Of a stretch of 64,000 nucleotides of DNA, positions 1 to 11,099 are shown one piece after another. Position numbers and translations under genes: made by a program. The DNA is from Isoetes taiwanensis. Its lineage: Eukaryota; Streptophyta; Lycopodiopsida; Isoetales; Isoetaceae. Every line of letters begins with the position of its first letter. The stretch's first letter is position 1. Where the stretch lies: assembly GCA_021234155.1 (NCBI GenBank), contig JAJEKV010000032.1:5525835-5589834 (forward strand). The letters run 5' to 3'. The notes under the pieces are model-generated. The model saw only the letters and a list, made by a program, of their open reading frames with translations, searched no databases and had not been told where the DNA came from.

Positions 1-2177
1 CCATGCCCTCTCACTTTTTCCCTTTTTCCCCATGCCCCTTTTCCCTTCCCATTTTTTCATGTTTTTTTTTGCTTCCTTTTCATCATTTCTTCACTCTTTC
101 CATCTTCCCCTTTTTCCTATGCCTTTCCCCTTTTCCTCTTCCCCTTTTTCTCGTGGCCCTTTTTTTTTTTATTTTTTTTTAATTAAGCATTTCCATTTAC
201 CGTTTTTCTTTTCTTACTATTCCATTTCTACCATCTTCCTTTTTTTTTTTTTTTGTTTTCCCTTCACCGTTTTATTTTTTTTTTAATTTTCTTTCTTTGA
301 TTTCATTTTTCTTCCATTTTTCTTTTTGCCCTTTCCTTCTCCTTTTCCTTTTTTTTCCCTTTTCCCTTTCTCCACCCCCCTTGCCTTTCTTTCCTTTTTT
401 TTTTCCTCCTTTTTACTATTTTCTATTCCCCCTTTTCTTTTCCTTTTTTTTTGGAGACTTAGCTATTTTTTCTCTTTCTTTTTGTTCTCATCCCCTTTCT
501 ATTTTCCTATTTCACCCTTACTTTTTCCTCATTCCCTTTTTTCTTTAGCCTGTATCCCTTCCCCTTTTCCTTTTACCTTTTTTTCATTTTCCTTTTTTTC
601 CCTCTCCCTCTTCTCCTCTATCCTCCCCTCCCATTCGCTTCCCTTTTTCCTCCTTTTTCCCCTTCCCTTTCCTTTTCCTTTCCCTTTCCCTTTCCCTTTT
701 CCTTTTCAACCATCCCCTTCCCTTTTCCTCCTTTCCTAGCCCTTTTCTCTCTCCATTTTTTCCCATTCCTATTTTTCCTCCCATTTTCCCTCCCATCCCT
801 TTTCTTTTTCCTTTTCCCATATCCTTTTCCCATGGAGACTTTCTCTTCCCGATCCCTGCAATTTGTGAAGAGGTTACTTTTTTTTGTTTTGTTGGAGGTA
901 TGCTTGTTGCTTTTGGCAACAAAGATTTTTGGATATGTAGTCATCCCGCAACAGTTTTTCCTGGTGGTTTTAATGCCTTTATTTTTGTGTTTATGGGGCT
1001 TTTTCCTCCCCCTTTCCCTCCCATCCCTTTTCTCTTTTCCTTTTCCCATTTCCTTTTCCCCATCCATTTTTTTCTTCTCCTTTTTTTCCCTTTTTCTTTC
1101 CTTTATTCTTGTGCCTTTTTTTCCTTCCCTTTTTCCTTTGTTCTTTTCCCTTTCTTTTTCCATACTTTCCCTTTTCCTCTTTCCTCACACTTTTTTCACT
1201 TCCTTTTTTTTTCCTCCTTGTTTCCCCATTCCCTCTTTAAGTTTCTCTATGCCTTTTTTCTTTCCTTCCACTGCTTCCTATTTTTTTTTTCACCTTTCCC
1301 TTTTCCTCCCTTCCAACCATCCCTTTGTCTTTCTTCGTTTTTCCTGTCCTTTTCTCTTTGTGGCCCCTTCCTCTTCCCTTTCCAATGTCCTTTTCACTCT
1401 CCTCCTCCCCCCATCTATTCCCTTTCCTTCCTTTTCCTCCTTTCCCAGCCTCTCTCTTCCACTTTTTTCCATACTATTTTTCCCTCCCATTTCCCCTCCC
1501 TTTTCCTTTTCTCTTTCCCTTTTCCCATATCCTTTTCCCACATTTTTTTCTTCTCCTTTTTCCAGTACCCCTTTTTCTCTTCCATTTTTTTCGTGCCTTT
1601 TTTCCTTCCCTTTCCTCCTAACTTCGTTCTTTTCCCTTTCCTTTTTTTCATACCTTCCCTTTTCCTCGTTCCTCACACTTTCCGACTTCCTTTTTTTTCC
1701 CTTCTCGTTCCCCCCGTTCCCTCTTTAAGTTTTCTCTATGCCCTTTTTTCTTTCTTTCCCTGCTTCCCCCTACATTTGTTTCACCTTTCCCTTTTTCCAC
1801 CCTTCTTCCCTCCCTTTGTCTTTTTCTTTTTTCGTGACCTTTTTCCCTTCCTTTTTTCTCTTTTCCCCACCCCTTTCCTCTTCCCCTTTGCCAATGTCCC
1901 TTTTCGTTCCCTCCTCCTTCCCCTATCTTTTCCCTTTCCCTTTCCTTTGTTTTCCCTTCCCTTTTCTCTACCCTTTTCCTCTCCCCCCCTTTTACTCTGT
2001 CCTAACCCTTTCCTCTTCTTCTTCTTTTCGAAGTGTCTTTTTTTTCCTCATTTTTCTTTTTTATTTTTCCTTTCCCTTTTCTGCCCTTTTTCCTTTTTAT
2101 TTTCCTTTTCCTTCTTTCCCTTTTACCCGTGCCTTTTTGCCTTTCACTTTGCGCTTTTCCTTTTCCCTTTCCTCTTA
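1..2177. repeat. Polypyrimidine (CT-rich) element, copy 1
   Basis: The plus strand is almost purely C and T, made of degenerate CCCTTTT/TTTTCC words with occasional ATGCCC. The long open frames here on both strands are artefacts of composition. A higher-order repeat is visible: the phrase CCCTCTTTAAGT..CTCTATGCC occurs near 1230 and again near 1720, giving a unit of about 490 bp. A non-CT island at about 830-1012 interrupts the block and is recognisable in copy 2 at 18130-18345. Such DNA can in principle form triplex (H-DNA) or R-loops. Confidence 0.9.
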
Positions 2178-2302
2178 AGACATCAGACCATGGCCAATCA
2201 CGGTGGCGGGAAGTCGTGCGAAAAGTCTCGGCCTTCAGATGCAATCAAATGATCTCGGCCATCCAAATTAGGGTTTGATTCATGACATACGCTAAAACTT
2301 TA
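2178..2302. repeat. Conserved flank of the polypyrimidine element
   Basis: Immediately after the CT block comes a normal-complexity sequence containing GGCCAATCACGGTGGCGGGA and TTAGGGTTTGATTCATGAC and ending near GCTAAAACTTTA. The same flank follows the CT block at 19507-19640. It precedes, in reverse complement, the GA block at 57790-57935. Its presence at an independent locus makes it part of the element rather than chance flanking DNA. Confidence 0.85.
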
Positions 2303-4310
2303 TCAATGATAACAAATGCTACACAAGATCGATTTGGTAGTGCTGATTAAGTATTCATATATATATTAGTGGGGAAAAAAGTTAGATACCTAGCGAGCCC
2401 TGTGAAAACAGCGCATAGAGCTTCAAGACCAAGGATAAAAACTTAAAAAAAAAAAATTGCTTGAACGAAAAGCCAACAAAGAAAGTGCCAAAAGGAAGGC
2501 TTCAATCCTCCTTCTTAAGGAGGGCTCAGAGCTATTATCGTCAATCTGCACCTGGCAGGGGACCTAGTGGCCACTTCAAGCACGATGGAGGGCATCGGTC
2601 AACTCGATGGAGCATGCACAGGGAACTGTGGACGAGATTGCCTCATCCACCTTCTGTTGTGTAACTGGCACATTGCGAAGAGATGCACCCTGCAAGAATT
2701 GATATCATATCATTCGTATCAGAAGAATAGCTAGCAATACGAGTTCGCTTCGCAAAAGACTGACAGGAGAGGTTGGGTTGGAATCGCACTTGCAGACTCC
2801 GACCATGGGGAGTTTGATCCATCTTCATTTACTGCAAGGGGGATCAGTATTAAGATTAGAGACAAGATGGTGATTCAGAAGAACAATTGTGAGGCACACA
2901 TCTTACCTTATGCAATTTCCAATGGCGCTAGCTTGAATCCAGGCCAAAATGTGCATTACAATGGATCCATTGCCTCCATTTTATAGAGGGAAAGATTTTT
3001 TCATGGATTTTTCGAATTTGGCCATTAATTGACCGGTACCTCAATTCCTAGCTCCCCAATGAAGTTTTGCGAATTTGGCCATGAATTCAAAGGCATATCC
3101 ATAATTCATTAAATTTGCGACTTAATTCAATCTGTATTCAAACTCTGCTTGGTCGATTAGGGACGAATCAGGTAATTATTAGTGGGTTAGCTCTAAACTA
3201 ACCCATGATTAGTGGATGCACGGAAGGTCAGGACGAAGCCCCAGATGCGTGTGATGCATTGGGGGTTGGATATAGGGGAGTCTTCTGAACCCGATGCGTG
3301 GGAAGCCTTGCTGATAGCAAGGTCTACTTTCCCACGCTGAGAGGCTCTAAGCCCACACGAAAGTCTACACGTGGCAATTATTGCCATGCAGGCAGGGAGC
3401 TGGCGCCCTCACAGGGGGTTCCTTGATCCCCTCTACTTGGGGCTCACATTACTGGCCCAGATGTGCTCCAATTGCAGGAAAAAATGGATGACAGATTATC
3501 TAGTCATGATCTAGGAAAACCTACCATTACAAAAGTCCATTGCAAATTAATAGGTAAATTGTCGTGGTGCCCCTTAAGTGCGTGAAAGGGTGCACCCATA
3601 CCCTAGTAAGTTGTAATAAACGGGACGTTGAAATTTATTTCATATTATGCTCGTTTTATAACCTATAAACTTCTCCGACATTGATGGAGCGGCTTGTTAA
3701 GCTCTCCCCTGTTTTATTGATTATTTGGGTGCCTAAGATACAGCTCCTGGCTATGACGATTGGGCAAGGAGATGCTGTAGAAGACATTGGACCGTGAGAA
3801 TCCAGCATATATTTTAGCTCATGGCTTCCTTGCATTTTGGTTCAAGCTCTACCAGTTTAAAGGTCCCTGAAATTGGCTATACCATCCAAAACAGGGGGCA
3901 TCATGGCTCTGGCGCAGAGATTGATAATATGTTTGCTTGCTGCTGCAATATCGTGTTTTAAATATCAAACTGAGCCATCTTTTTGCTATGTCTGATGCCA
4001 TTTGTGACGCTTTAATCCGACGAATGGACTGGATTAAAGGTTTGCTTCTTATGTCTCAGTTTGCTTTTGAAGGTTTTCTTTCAGATATATGAGTCTTGTG
4101 GTTTTTCCGTTCATGTACAGGGCAGAGTATATATATTACAACATGGTTTCTACCTTAAATCCAGCAAACAGTGCATAGCCATAGATAGTGATTCCCAAGT
4201 GCAAGCATTCAAAGAAAAGATTATGCCATAGCTTATCCGCCAAGGAAACTGTTTCTGCCATAACCCTTCATAGCCATTCGTGTACGTAACTTCAACCTTC
4301 CGTTTATTAC
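2303..4310. other. Intergenic region, no gene recognised
   Basis: The interval contains AT-rich and mixed DNA shared with copy 2 (19640-21620). Short frames at 2461-2664 and 3193-3387 show no domain or conserved structure, and copy 2 differs by frame-changing indels. No RNA gene was recognised. Confidence 0.5.
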
Positions 4311-4316
4311 ACACGA

Positions 4317-4373
4317 GAAAATACCCACTCAGGTTTTCGGGGGGTAATCTGAAAACCTGAGTGGGGTATTTTC
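4317..4373. repeat. Snap-back hairpin (22-23 bp arms)
   Basis: Left arm 4317-4338 and right arm 4351-4373 are inverted copies of a GAAAATACC(C)CACTCAGG-type sequence differing by one C. The 12 nt loop contains GGGGGTAATC. The hairpin is conserved in the duplicate at 21625-21682. It lies downstream of the PIRL 3' end. A foldback MITE remnant or a structured 3' element are both possible. Confidence 0.85.
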
Positions 4374-4797
4374 CCTTATACCTAACTACTAATGAAGATA
4401 GAGACCCATTGCTACTAGGGAATTGTTAGGTATACATTCATGGTGTATTAGATGCTCGCTTGAATGCATTTTGTTCAGCCATGCTATTAGAGTTGATCAT
4501 TTACACGTTATCCTAGCTTCCCTCAACGGAGGAATCCTTTCAAGAAGAAGAAGAAAAGCATTTTTTATACAAAAGCTAGCAAAAAGTTTACGATGGGGAA
4601 TTTGAAAATCAGCTACACTGTTTGATGATCTGAAATGAGACTCTCTCCTTGTCGGATACATATGTTGGAGAGTTGGACATTACCAATCCATGTCCAGCTT
4701 AATTCGAGAGATTCAGTCTTGTCTTTGAGTGTTCCTTGTACTTACTCTCTAAAGAATATTGATTCTATAAGCTAGAAATGCATAAGGAACGCCAATT

Positions 4798-4881
4798 CTG
4801 AATGCATAACAATAGTGAAGCTTTGCACCCCCAAAAAAACTGAATGCATAACAATAGTGAAGCTTTGCACCCCCAAAAAAA
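4798..4881. repeat. 42 bp tandem duplication in the PIRL 3' region
   Basis: Two adjacent perfect 42 bp units begin CTGAATGCATAAC and end in a run of seven A (4798-4839 and 4840-4881). The duplicate locus near 22107-22150 has only one unit, so this is a copy-specific expansion. Confidence 0.9.
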
Positions 4882-4962
4882 CTTACATTACCTAAACAGA
4901 TATGTTGTACCATTTTTCTACATAAAGAGCATAGTATAAATGTTGATAAGCAATAAAGCTGT

Positions 4963-6992
4963 TCACAGTTGCTGCTCCAAATAATCATCAGCGTGCTGAG
5001 GACCCAGCCATTTGCCGGAAACATGTTCAAGATAACCAGATATACTTCCATATGCACTGGATATCCAACTACCTACCCCATCTTGTACAGCAGGTGGCAC
5101 AAAAGGGATGCTGACTTTTGGACTATTTTCTGTCTCAGATTTTGGCTCTTCACATTGCAAGCTGGCCTTCCACCGTTCTGCCAAATATGCCATCAATGCG
5201 GCATGGCCTTCATGGACCACCTCCAAAGGAGGATCCAAAACTGGTGCTTCATCCAATTTCAAGCTCTTCAAGTTCTGTAGCCTTCCAATTGACAATGGCA
5301 AATATTTGATCTGGTTATAGCTTAAATCTAAACATGCCAGTGAACTGAGATCGCCTATCGAATCAGGCACATATGTGAAATCACTGAAATTGCTGCTTGC
5401 ATTCAACACCTCCAGATTGATCAATCTTCCAATATCATTTGGTAACATCCTGAGTTTGTTAAAATGCACATCTAAATACTGCAAAGATGTAGCTTCACAA
5501 ATGGAAGCTGGCAAGTACGTAAGGTTGTTCAAGTGTAAAGACAATTTCCTTAAACTTGTCAGCCCCAGCCCAAAATTTGTTGGTAAATACTCAATTTTGT
5601 TGAAATCAGCAATAAGCTCCACTAGCCCACTATATGCCAGAATAACAGTAATTAGCACTAGAATGATTTATCTCTATTTCATTTGTGAAGTAGAGATTAG
5701 TATTAGGAAATGCTTTATGCGCACGAGAAATTTGCCAAATTTAAAGCAAATTCACTAGTCTCTGAACTTACTAAAGTTATTAGCAATATACCTGCACCCC
5801 ATAATGCTTTCTGGAAGCGTCTGCAGCTGGTTGCTTGAGATGTCAAGAATACGAAGGCAAATGAGAAGCCCTAATGAATCAGGCAAACTCTTCAAGTGAT
5901 TTGAATGTAGGTCAAGAACCACAAGGTTCACCAGACTGCCAATTGCATCAGGGACAAGCTGTTGCCAAGCCAAAGGTTAATAGACTGAATTTATATGAGA
6001 TATAACTAGTTGAATAAATAGAACAGTGATACCTTCACTAGATTATTCAAAGGTTCAAATTTTGAAGTGAGGTTATCTTCCCTATAGTCTCTGGTACAAA
6101 CTGCAACTGCTGGGAGCTTAGGTTAAGTTCAGTCTGCTGTTCCTGAATAGCCACATCAATTGCAGTTGCAGCCTGCACATTAACAGGATCAACATTTTCT
6201 CCTTGTGAAGGTTCCAACTCGGGCATGCCCCTCAAGGAGATTCTCTGCATTCTTCAACATGTCTTCATATAATATGTGCAATTCATGCAGCTGTAACACA
6301 GCTTTGATAGGCTCCTTCTCCCTTTCAGCTGCATCCTTCAGTTCCTTCTCTTTTTCTAACTACAGTGAAGAAAACAAAGAAATAAAGATAAAATATGAAG
6401 CCTTTATTCGAAAATTCTACAACTTACTGATCCAATTGCAATATAGACAACATGAGTTGCAAAGAGACACACACATCCACATCCCCACTATCAATTCAGA
6501 GTTCGCTAACAAAATAATATATTCTGCATGTGGCAGGCCGATGCCATACATTAGGCAGTCATACACACAGTGCTGGGCAGTCTTCCTATTCATGACTAAG
6601 ACTTCTAATAAAGCAAATTTTCACCTTGATCGATGCTATTCCAATAGATGCAACATAATTTGCTCCGTCATTGACATACATAAGAAGGCGCATGAAAATT
6701 CAAATAGCTAAGCGAAAGCAACAGTAAAAAATACCTGGGAAGCACTCCATTGGGCTGCATCAACACCAGGAGGAGGCTCAGAAAAGAAAACAGATTCCAG
6801 CTTCTGGGCAAGATCAGCATCGACGGAAAGCAGGTAACGTCTAGCATCTTGAACGGCGGAAGCATCTGGGCGAGGACCCAAACAAGAAATCTTATTGCGG
6901 ATATCAGCAACACTTATCAATGCCGCGACCTTGGGGGGCACGGCCATTGTGGTAACCTCTATAAGTTCTGATTCTTGGGATTCCTGAGCCAT
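4963..6992 (-). CDS. PIRL: Plant intracellular Ras-group LRR protein (PIRL), copy 1, frame-broken
   Basis: Four exons with GT-AG introns are read on the minus strand: 6735-6992, 6033-6359, 5792-5958 and 4963-5629. The nominal product is about 472 residues, matching the 460-500 of the PIRL family. The N-terminal half is helical and charged ([15 protein letters not shown]), as in PIRL1/9-type proteins. It is followed by about ten LRRs of the LxxLxLxxNxLxxLP type (for example [15 protein letters not shown] and [13 protein letters not shown]). A C-terminal WISSAYGS segment follows. PIRLs are plant-specific cytoplasmic or nuclear LRR proteins related to animal SHOC2/SUR-8, with roles in gametophyte development. 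Two single-base indels disrupt exon 2: an extra C near 6228, and a missing base near 6049 where copy 2 reads TTCGAAAGG. The stretch between them is out of frame. The start is the first ATG of MAQESQESE. Confidence 0.93.
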
Positions 6993-7600
6993 AGCCGGCG
7001 CAGACCCGCAAAAAGATCAATTCAATTTCTAGCGATTCTCTTAGACGTAGGGATGAAACTGTAGACCTTCTGTCTTCCCTGAAAGGGGAAGATTTTTTCT
7101 TCGAGATACTTTTACCGGGATTCCGAGACCGCTAAAGAATATTCCGAAATCACCAAGCGCACCAAATATTTCAACACATACAAAAGCTGGTAATTATTGG
7201 ACGTCACTGGTTGTGTTTTTGACCCATTGTGCGGATTAGGAGGAGCAGGCCCGGTCATTTGTTGACTGGAAGTGGGAGATCTGTTCGTATGATGATCGAC
7301 CTGCTGCTTCAGATTCGGGGTGGAAGTAGTGGACGACGCCGCCGCCCGGAGGCACCGGCCGACACCCCTGGACCGGCAAAGCCAGGTCATTCCCGCAACG
7401 TGAATGCAAGGTAAAACAATTTCGACCCGTGAAAATTAGGCGTAATGGTGGGTAAAAGCAAGAATCGGGGTAGAATAGGCAGAATCAGAGGTAAAAGAGA
7501 AGAACTCTGTGGGTAAAAATTTTCGGCCGCAGAAGACAAAACCGTGGTTTGACATTCTTTAAAAAGAACCGCTGCCACATGGCAAACGCCATTGGCTCTA
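6993..7600 (-). promoter_or_regulatory. Upstream region of PIRL copy 1
   Basis: This is the 5' flank of the PIRL gene. It is nearly identical to 24257-24850 up to about 7290, after which the copies diverge in clusters. No TATA box could be assigned with confidence. A short minus-strand frame at 7112-7390 has no family features and I do not call it. Confidence 0.4.
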
Positions 7601-8337
7601 TGGGCGTAATTGTTTTACCTTGCATTTACGTATAAGTAAACAACGGGAGGGGGGCATTTTTCCTCTCGATTCTCGCTTTTTGTTTCGGTCCAGGCGGAAA
7701 CTTTAGATGTTGGCGGAACTTAAGCGGCGCCGCCAGATATAGTACATTTTGATTACAATACATGCACACAGTTTTATACAAGAGTTTATGCACATACAGA
7801 GTTTATACACATACAGAGTAACATGATAGAGATCCGGCAGATTCAGGAGATTACAACTCCCTGCTCAAATCCACAATTGCCCAAAAGCCCTAAACTAAAT
7901 GGCCTGATACATGCAAATCCAGGCCTTTTAGTATTAGAATAACCTACTGGGAACCGAGTCAGAAACAATAAGGCCTTGCCTTTGGATTCTTCTAGAAGCA
8001 CGGGTATGGAGCGTTTTGCTGGCTTCTAAGCCTTCTGCAACTGCAATAATTTGGGCATCTTTAGTGTCTCCCAGCTTCCAAAACCCAAATCAAGTGTCTT
8101 TCAGCTTCCAAAAACCACACCAAATTACGCTCTGCTTTTCCTTCCAACCATTCTAAACAGCGCATCTGGGTAAAAGCACGCTGTGGTGTTCCAATTCGGC
8201 TGTCCCCCCTGTCCCCCCAAAATGTGGCGTTGCATCCACCACTTTTGTGGTATGAAAGTATAATTATGGCACCGCCACCGCCCGGTATTTAAGAATAGAG
8301 TCCCAATTTGTGGGGGAAATTCTAATTTCAAAAACTA
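7600..8337. other. Non-coding stretch before the AAATTC array
   Basis: This mixed-composition DNA is shared with 24850-25590. It includes two GAGTTTATACACAT-like repeats near 7790 and paired CCAGCTTCCAAAA phrases near 8070 and 8105. No gene or RNA was recognised. Confidence 0.4.
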
Positions 8338-8427
8338 AAATTCAAATTCAAATTCAAATTCAAATTCAAATTCAAATTCAAATTCAAATTCAAATTCAAA
8401 TTCAAATTCAAATTCAAATTCAAATTC
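8338..8427. repeat. (AAATTC)15 hexanucleotide microsatellite, copy 1
   Basis: This is a perfect run of 15 AAATTC units. It creates an artificial IQIQIQ reading frame on the plus strand. The duplicate at 25591-25680 has exactly the same unit number. Confidence 0.98.
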
Positions 8428-8499
8428 TATTTTTTGGCCCCTTTCGTTTTTTGCCTACGCCCCCGTTTCTTTGGCTCCTCCTCGCAAGCTCCAATCCAT

Positions 8500-9175
8500 T
8501 GTGGATATGGATGTCAATGAGGTAATCTGTACACAAACCGCATTTCGCATGTGAGAAAACGAAGAAGAAACAAGGAACAAGAAATGTTGAAGAAAAGACG
8601 CCAGAGGAAAAGAAGAAGAGAAGAAAATTGAGCTTGCGTAATTGGCGTAAGGATCCGGTTCATCAAGAAGTGCAAGAACGCCGTATTGTCCTTAGTTTGC
8701 TAACGCTCTTTCCATAAACGTAGACCAAAAGAATGGAGGATAGCACGAAGAAAGAAATTTTACTTGATTTTTGAGGGATAAAACATTGGAAAAATTCATA
8801 GGTGAAGAATTAAAGGATTTGGAAGCCAAGAGCATCGCTATAAGGAGCCTCTCGGGACTCCATGCATCGGCCAAACTTCTACCAAAGAATGACCGCCAGC
8901 GCCCAAGAATAGTCGCCTTGTAATAAACAGACCACGCCGTGCATTTCTGAAACAAGTGACAAAATCAGCCAAATGAGATCTTGGAAAGGTGTTAAGTGTT
9001 CACCCAAGAAACCCGCAAAGGCAAAGAAAAAGAGGGAAGAGATCGACACAATGGTGGGAAATGGGTTTCTTACAAGAGGGCTAAAAGATTCGATGCAATT
9101 TCGTGATGAACATATAGAAAAGATTCAAAAATTTTGGATTGAGAACACCGTGAGTGTCTCCTAACACAAAGGATG
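8500..9175 (+). pseudogene. Unrecognised basic reading frame, copy 1 (eroded)
   Basis: The plus strand here is rich in AAG/GAA codons. Copy 2 (25760-26490) shows a clearer protein: a Lys/Arg-rich stretch (SPKKPAKAKKKREEID) followed by YNGGKWVSYKRAKRFDAI. Copy 1 has several indels relative to copy 2. The position upstream of the HGKG-motif transposase remnant, with the GTG/CAC block between, suggests it could be the N-terminal region or a companion gene of that element. No family was recognised. Confidence 0.35.
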
Positions 9176-10325
9176 TTAGAACTAGAAGATTGAGAGAAAT
9201 GTAAGAGAAGAACATGTCGCCTACTATCCGGAGGAATCACAGTTAGTTTATTTCTCGCTAATCATGTTTTTTTTAGTTATGGTGCTTAGTATGGTGGTGC
9301 ATGTGGTGGTTATTGTGTTGTACAAAGATTGTGGTGTACTATATGCAAAGATGTGAATTGTGTGTAGTTGACTCTAGTCTGAAAATGCAATATTTAATGT
9401 TTGGAATATTATTAGAACATGACGTAATTGAGTACTTTTATCGGGTGTGTGTACAAAAAAAATATTTGAGCTATAACTAATCATCCCTCGAGATACAAGT
9501 TTTTGTTGAATAAAGACAATCGATTCAAGCAAAAACCGCTGGAAAGTATGATATATTAAAAAGGATCTTACAAAATTTGGCTTTACAAAATTTGGCTTTC
9601 CATTGAAAGCTCCGTAATTCGGTAGAACTAAATTTACATGCATGATTTCCTGGCAACAGGAAATGCCGGTATGATCGCTCGAGAACTGGTGCATACAAAA
9701 TTATTGTTTTCTCGCACTAAAGCATCTAAGCTTTCTCGCAGCCATCCTTAATTTAACAGATGAGGTTTGCTGCTGCTTCCCGTGATCCCCCCCTCGGTGG
9801 TAAGTACGCACCCCGCCAAGAAAACCGCTTGTTGCGCAGTCGAGCGACAAGTGACAGAGAACAATATACCACCGCCTTTGCAAAAAGATGTAACATAAGC
9901 TCATGAACTCGCCTAAGAGCTTCTTCCGCCAATCTGACTTCCAAGCAAATATTGTATGCCTTTAGGTTGGATTCAAATCAGCAAAGAAGGTGGATTTAGG
10001 CATATCCACCTTCGTGAGATTTATCACGAGCCCCGCTTTTAACATGTGCCGAATGCCCTCCTCGGTCACCCTACAATAGCCGTGAGATCTCTCGAACATG
10101 GATCCTACCATGTTGCTCTAATGAACTTCTTCGAAGTTGGCGTGAATTGGGAACTAAACGCCAAAAAATCAGATGTAGGAAATGTGGATTTAGGACCCGT
10201 GATCCTTTTCTAATGATTAGAAGAGGAATGTAATTATTATCGTGGTGTACTAATTTCTAAGTGTTTATGAGAGTCGGGCTAGGTAGATTTTTTATGTCGA
10301 TGAAATAGGATAAAAGTGATGTAAT
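9176..10325. other. Eroded region between reading frame and GTG/CAC block
   Basis: Shared with 26490-27580. Weak minus-strand frames (9701-9944, with the counterpart at 27016-27428) show short similar stretches between copies, such as MVGSMFEITTGYCRVTEEGI in copy 2, but they are broken in copy 1. I cannot name a protein. Confidence 0.35.
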
Positions 10326-10985
10326 GTGATGTGTGGTGGTCGTGATGGTGTGGTGGTGTGGTGGTGTGGTGTGGGTTAGCGTTATGTCCATGGTGTCATG
10401 TGGGTGTGTGCATGTTAATGTATGATCCGGAGAATCTCCCCCCACACCCCACCACACCCCATCTATCCCACCACCATAGACTACCACCACATCTTTGCAC
10501 CACCACATTACCACCACATGCACACACATCCCACCACATCCCACGCCACACCCCTCCACCACTACCACCACACTCCACCACCACCACATCACACCACAAT
10601 CCACAACACCACACCACACACCACCACCACTACACCCCCCACCACCACCACCACCACACTCCACCACACACCACCACCCACCACCACACCCCACCACCAC
10701 ACCACATTATAGCACCACACACCACCACACACACCACCACCACCACCCCCATCACCACACCACACACCACTCCACCACACCCACCACCACCACCCCCACC
10801 ATCACCCCCACCACCACCACACACCCCCACCACCACACCCCACCACCACCACCACCACACCACCCCCACCACCACCACCACCACCACACTCCACCACCAC
10901 TCCACACCCACCATTTGGTGTATGGTGTGTGGTGAATGGTATGGTGTGTGGTGGGGTGTGTGTGGTGTGTGGTATGTACACAGCA
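10325..10985. repeat. Strand-switching GTG/CAC low-complexity block, copy 1
   Basis: A GTGGTG-type tract (10331-10380) is followed by a long CCACCA/CACCAC tract (about 10437-10914) and then again a GGTGTG tract (10915-10975) on the same strand. The outer parts are therefore imperfect reverse complements of the inner part. The Trp/Gly/Val, His/Thr/Pro and similar long frames are composition artefacts. Confidence 0.93.
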
Positions 10986-11099
10986 CCAAGGTGCTCGCTC
11001 GGTGAATATGATGAGTGTGGGGCATGGTATGGTGTGGTATACACATCCCAACAGCTTTAGTGTTCATTTCATGCATGCTATTGTTCAAGAGGTTTCCGG

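Noticed and set aside
832-2252. Long Phe/Ser/Pro-rich membrane-like proteins
   Set aside because: Artefact of polypyrimidine composition. The same appears in every frame, in all four CT blocks, and no codon structure is kept between copies.
4969-5758. Plus-strand frames over PIRL
   Set aside because: Shadows of the minus-strand LRR exons. The LRR periodicity is only on the minus strand.
8310-8525. IQ-repeat (calmodulin-binding-like) protein
   Set aside because: Translation of the (AAATTC)15 microsatellite. IQ motifs need a longer pattern with basic residues.
10257-11088. Gly/Val/Trp and His/Thr/Pro proteins
   Set aside because: Products of the GTG/CAC low-complexity block, with length and frame differing between copies.
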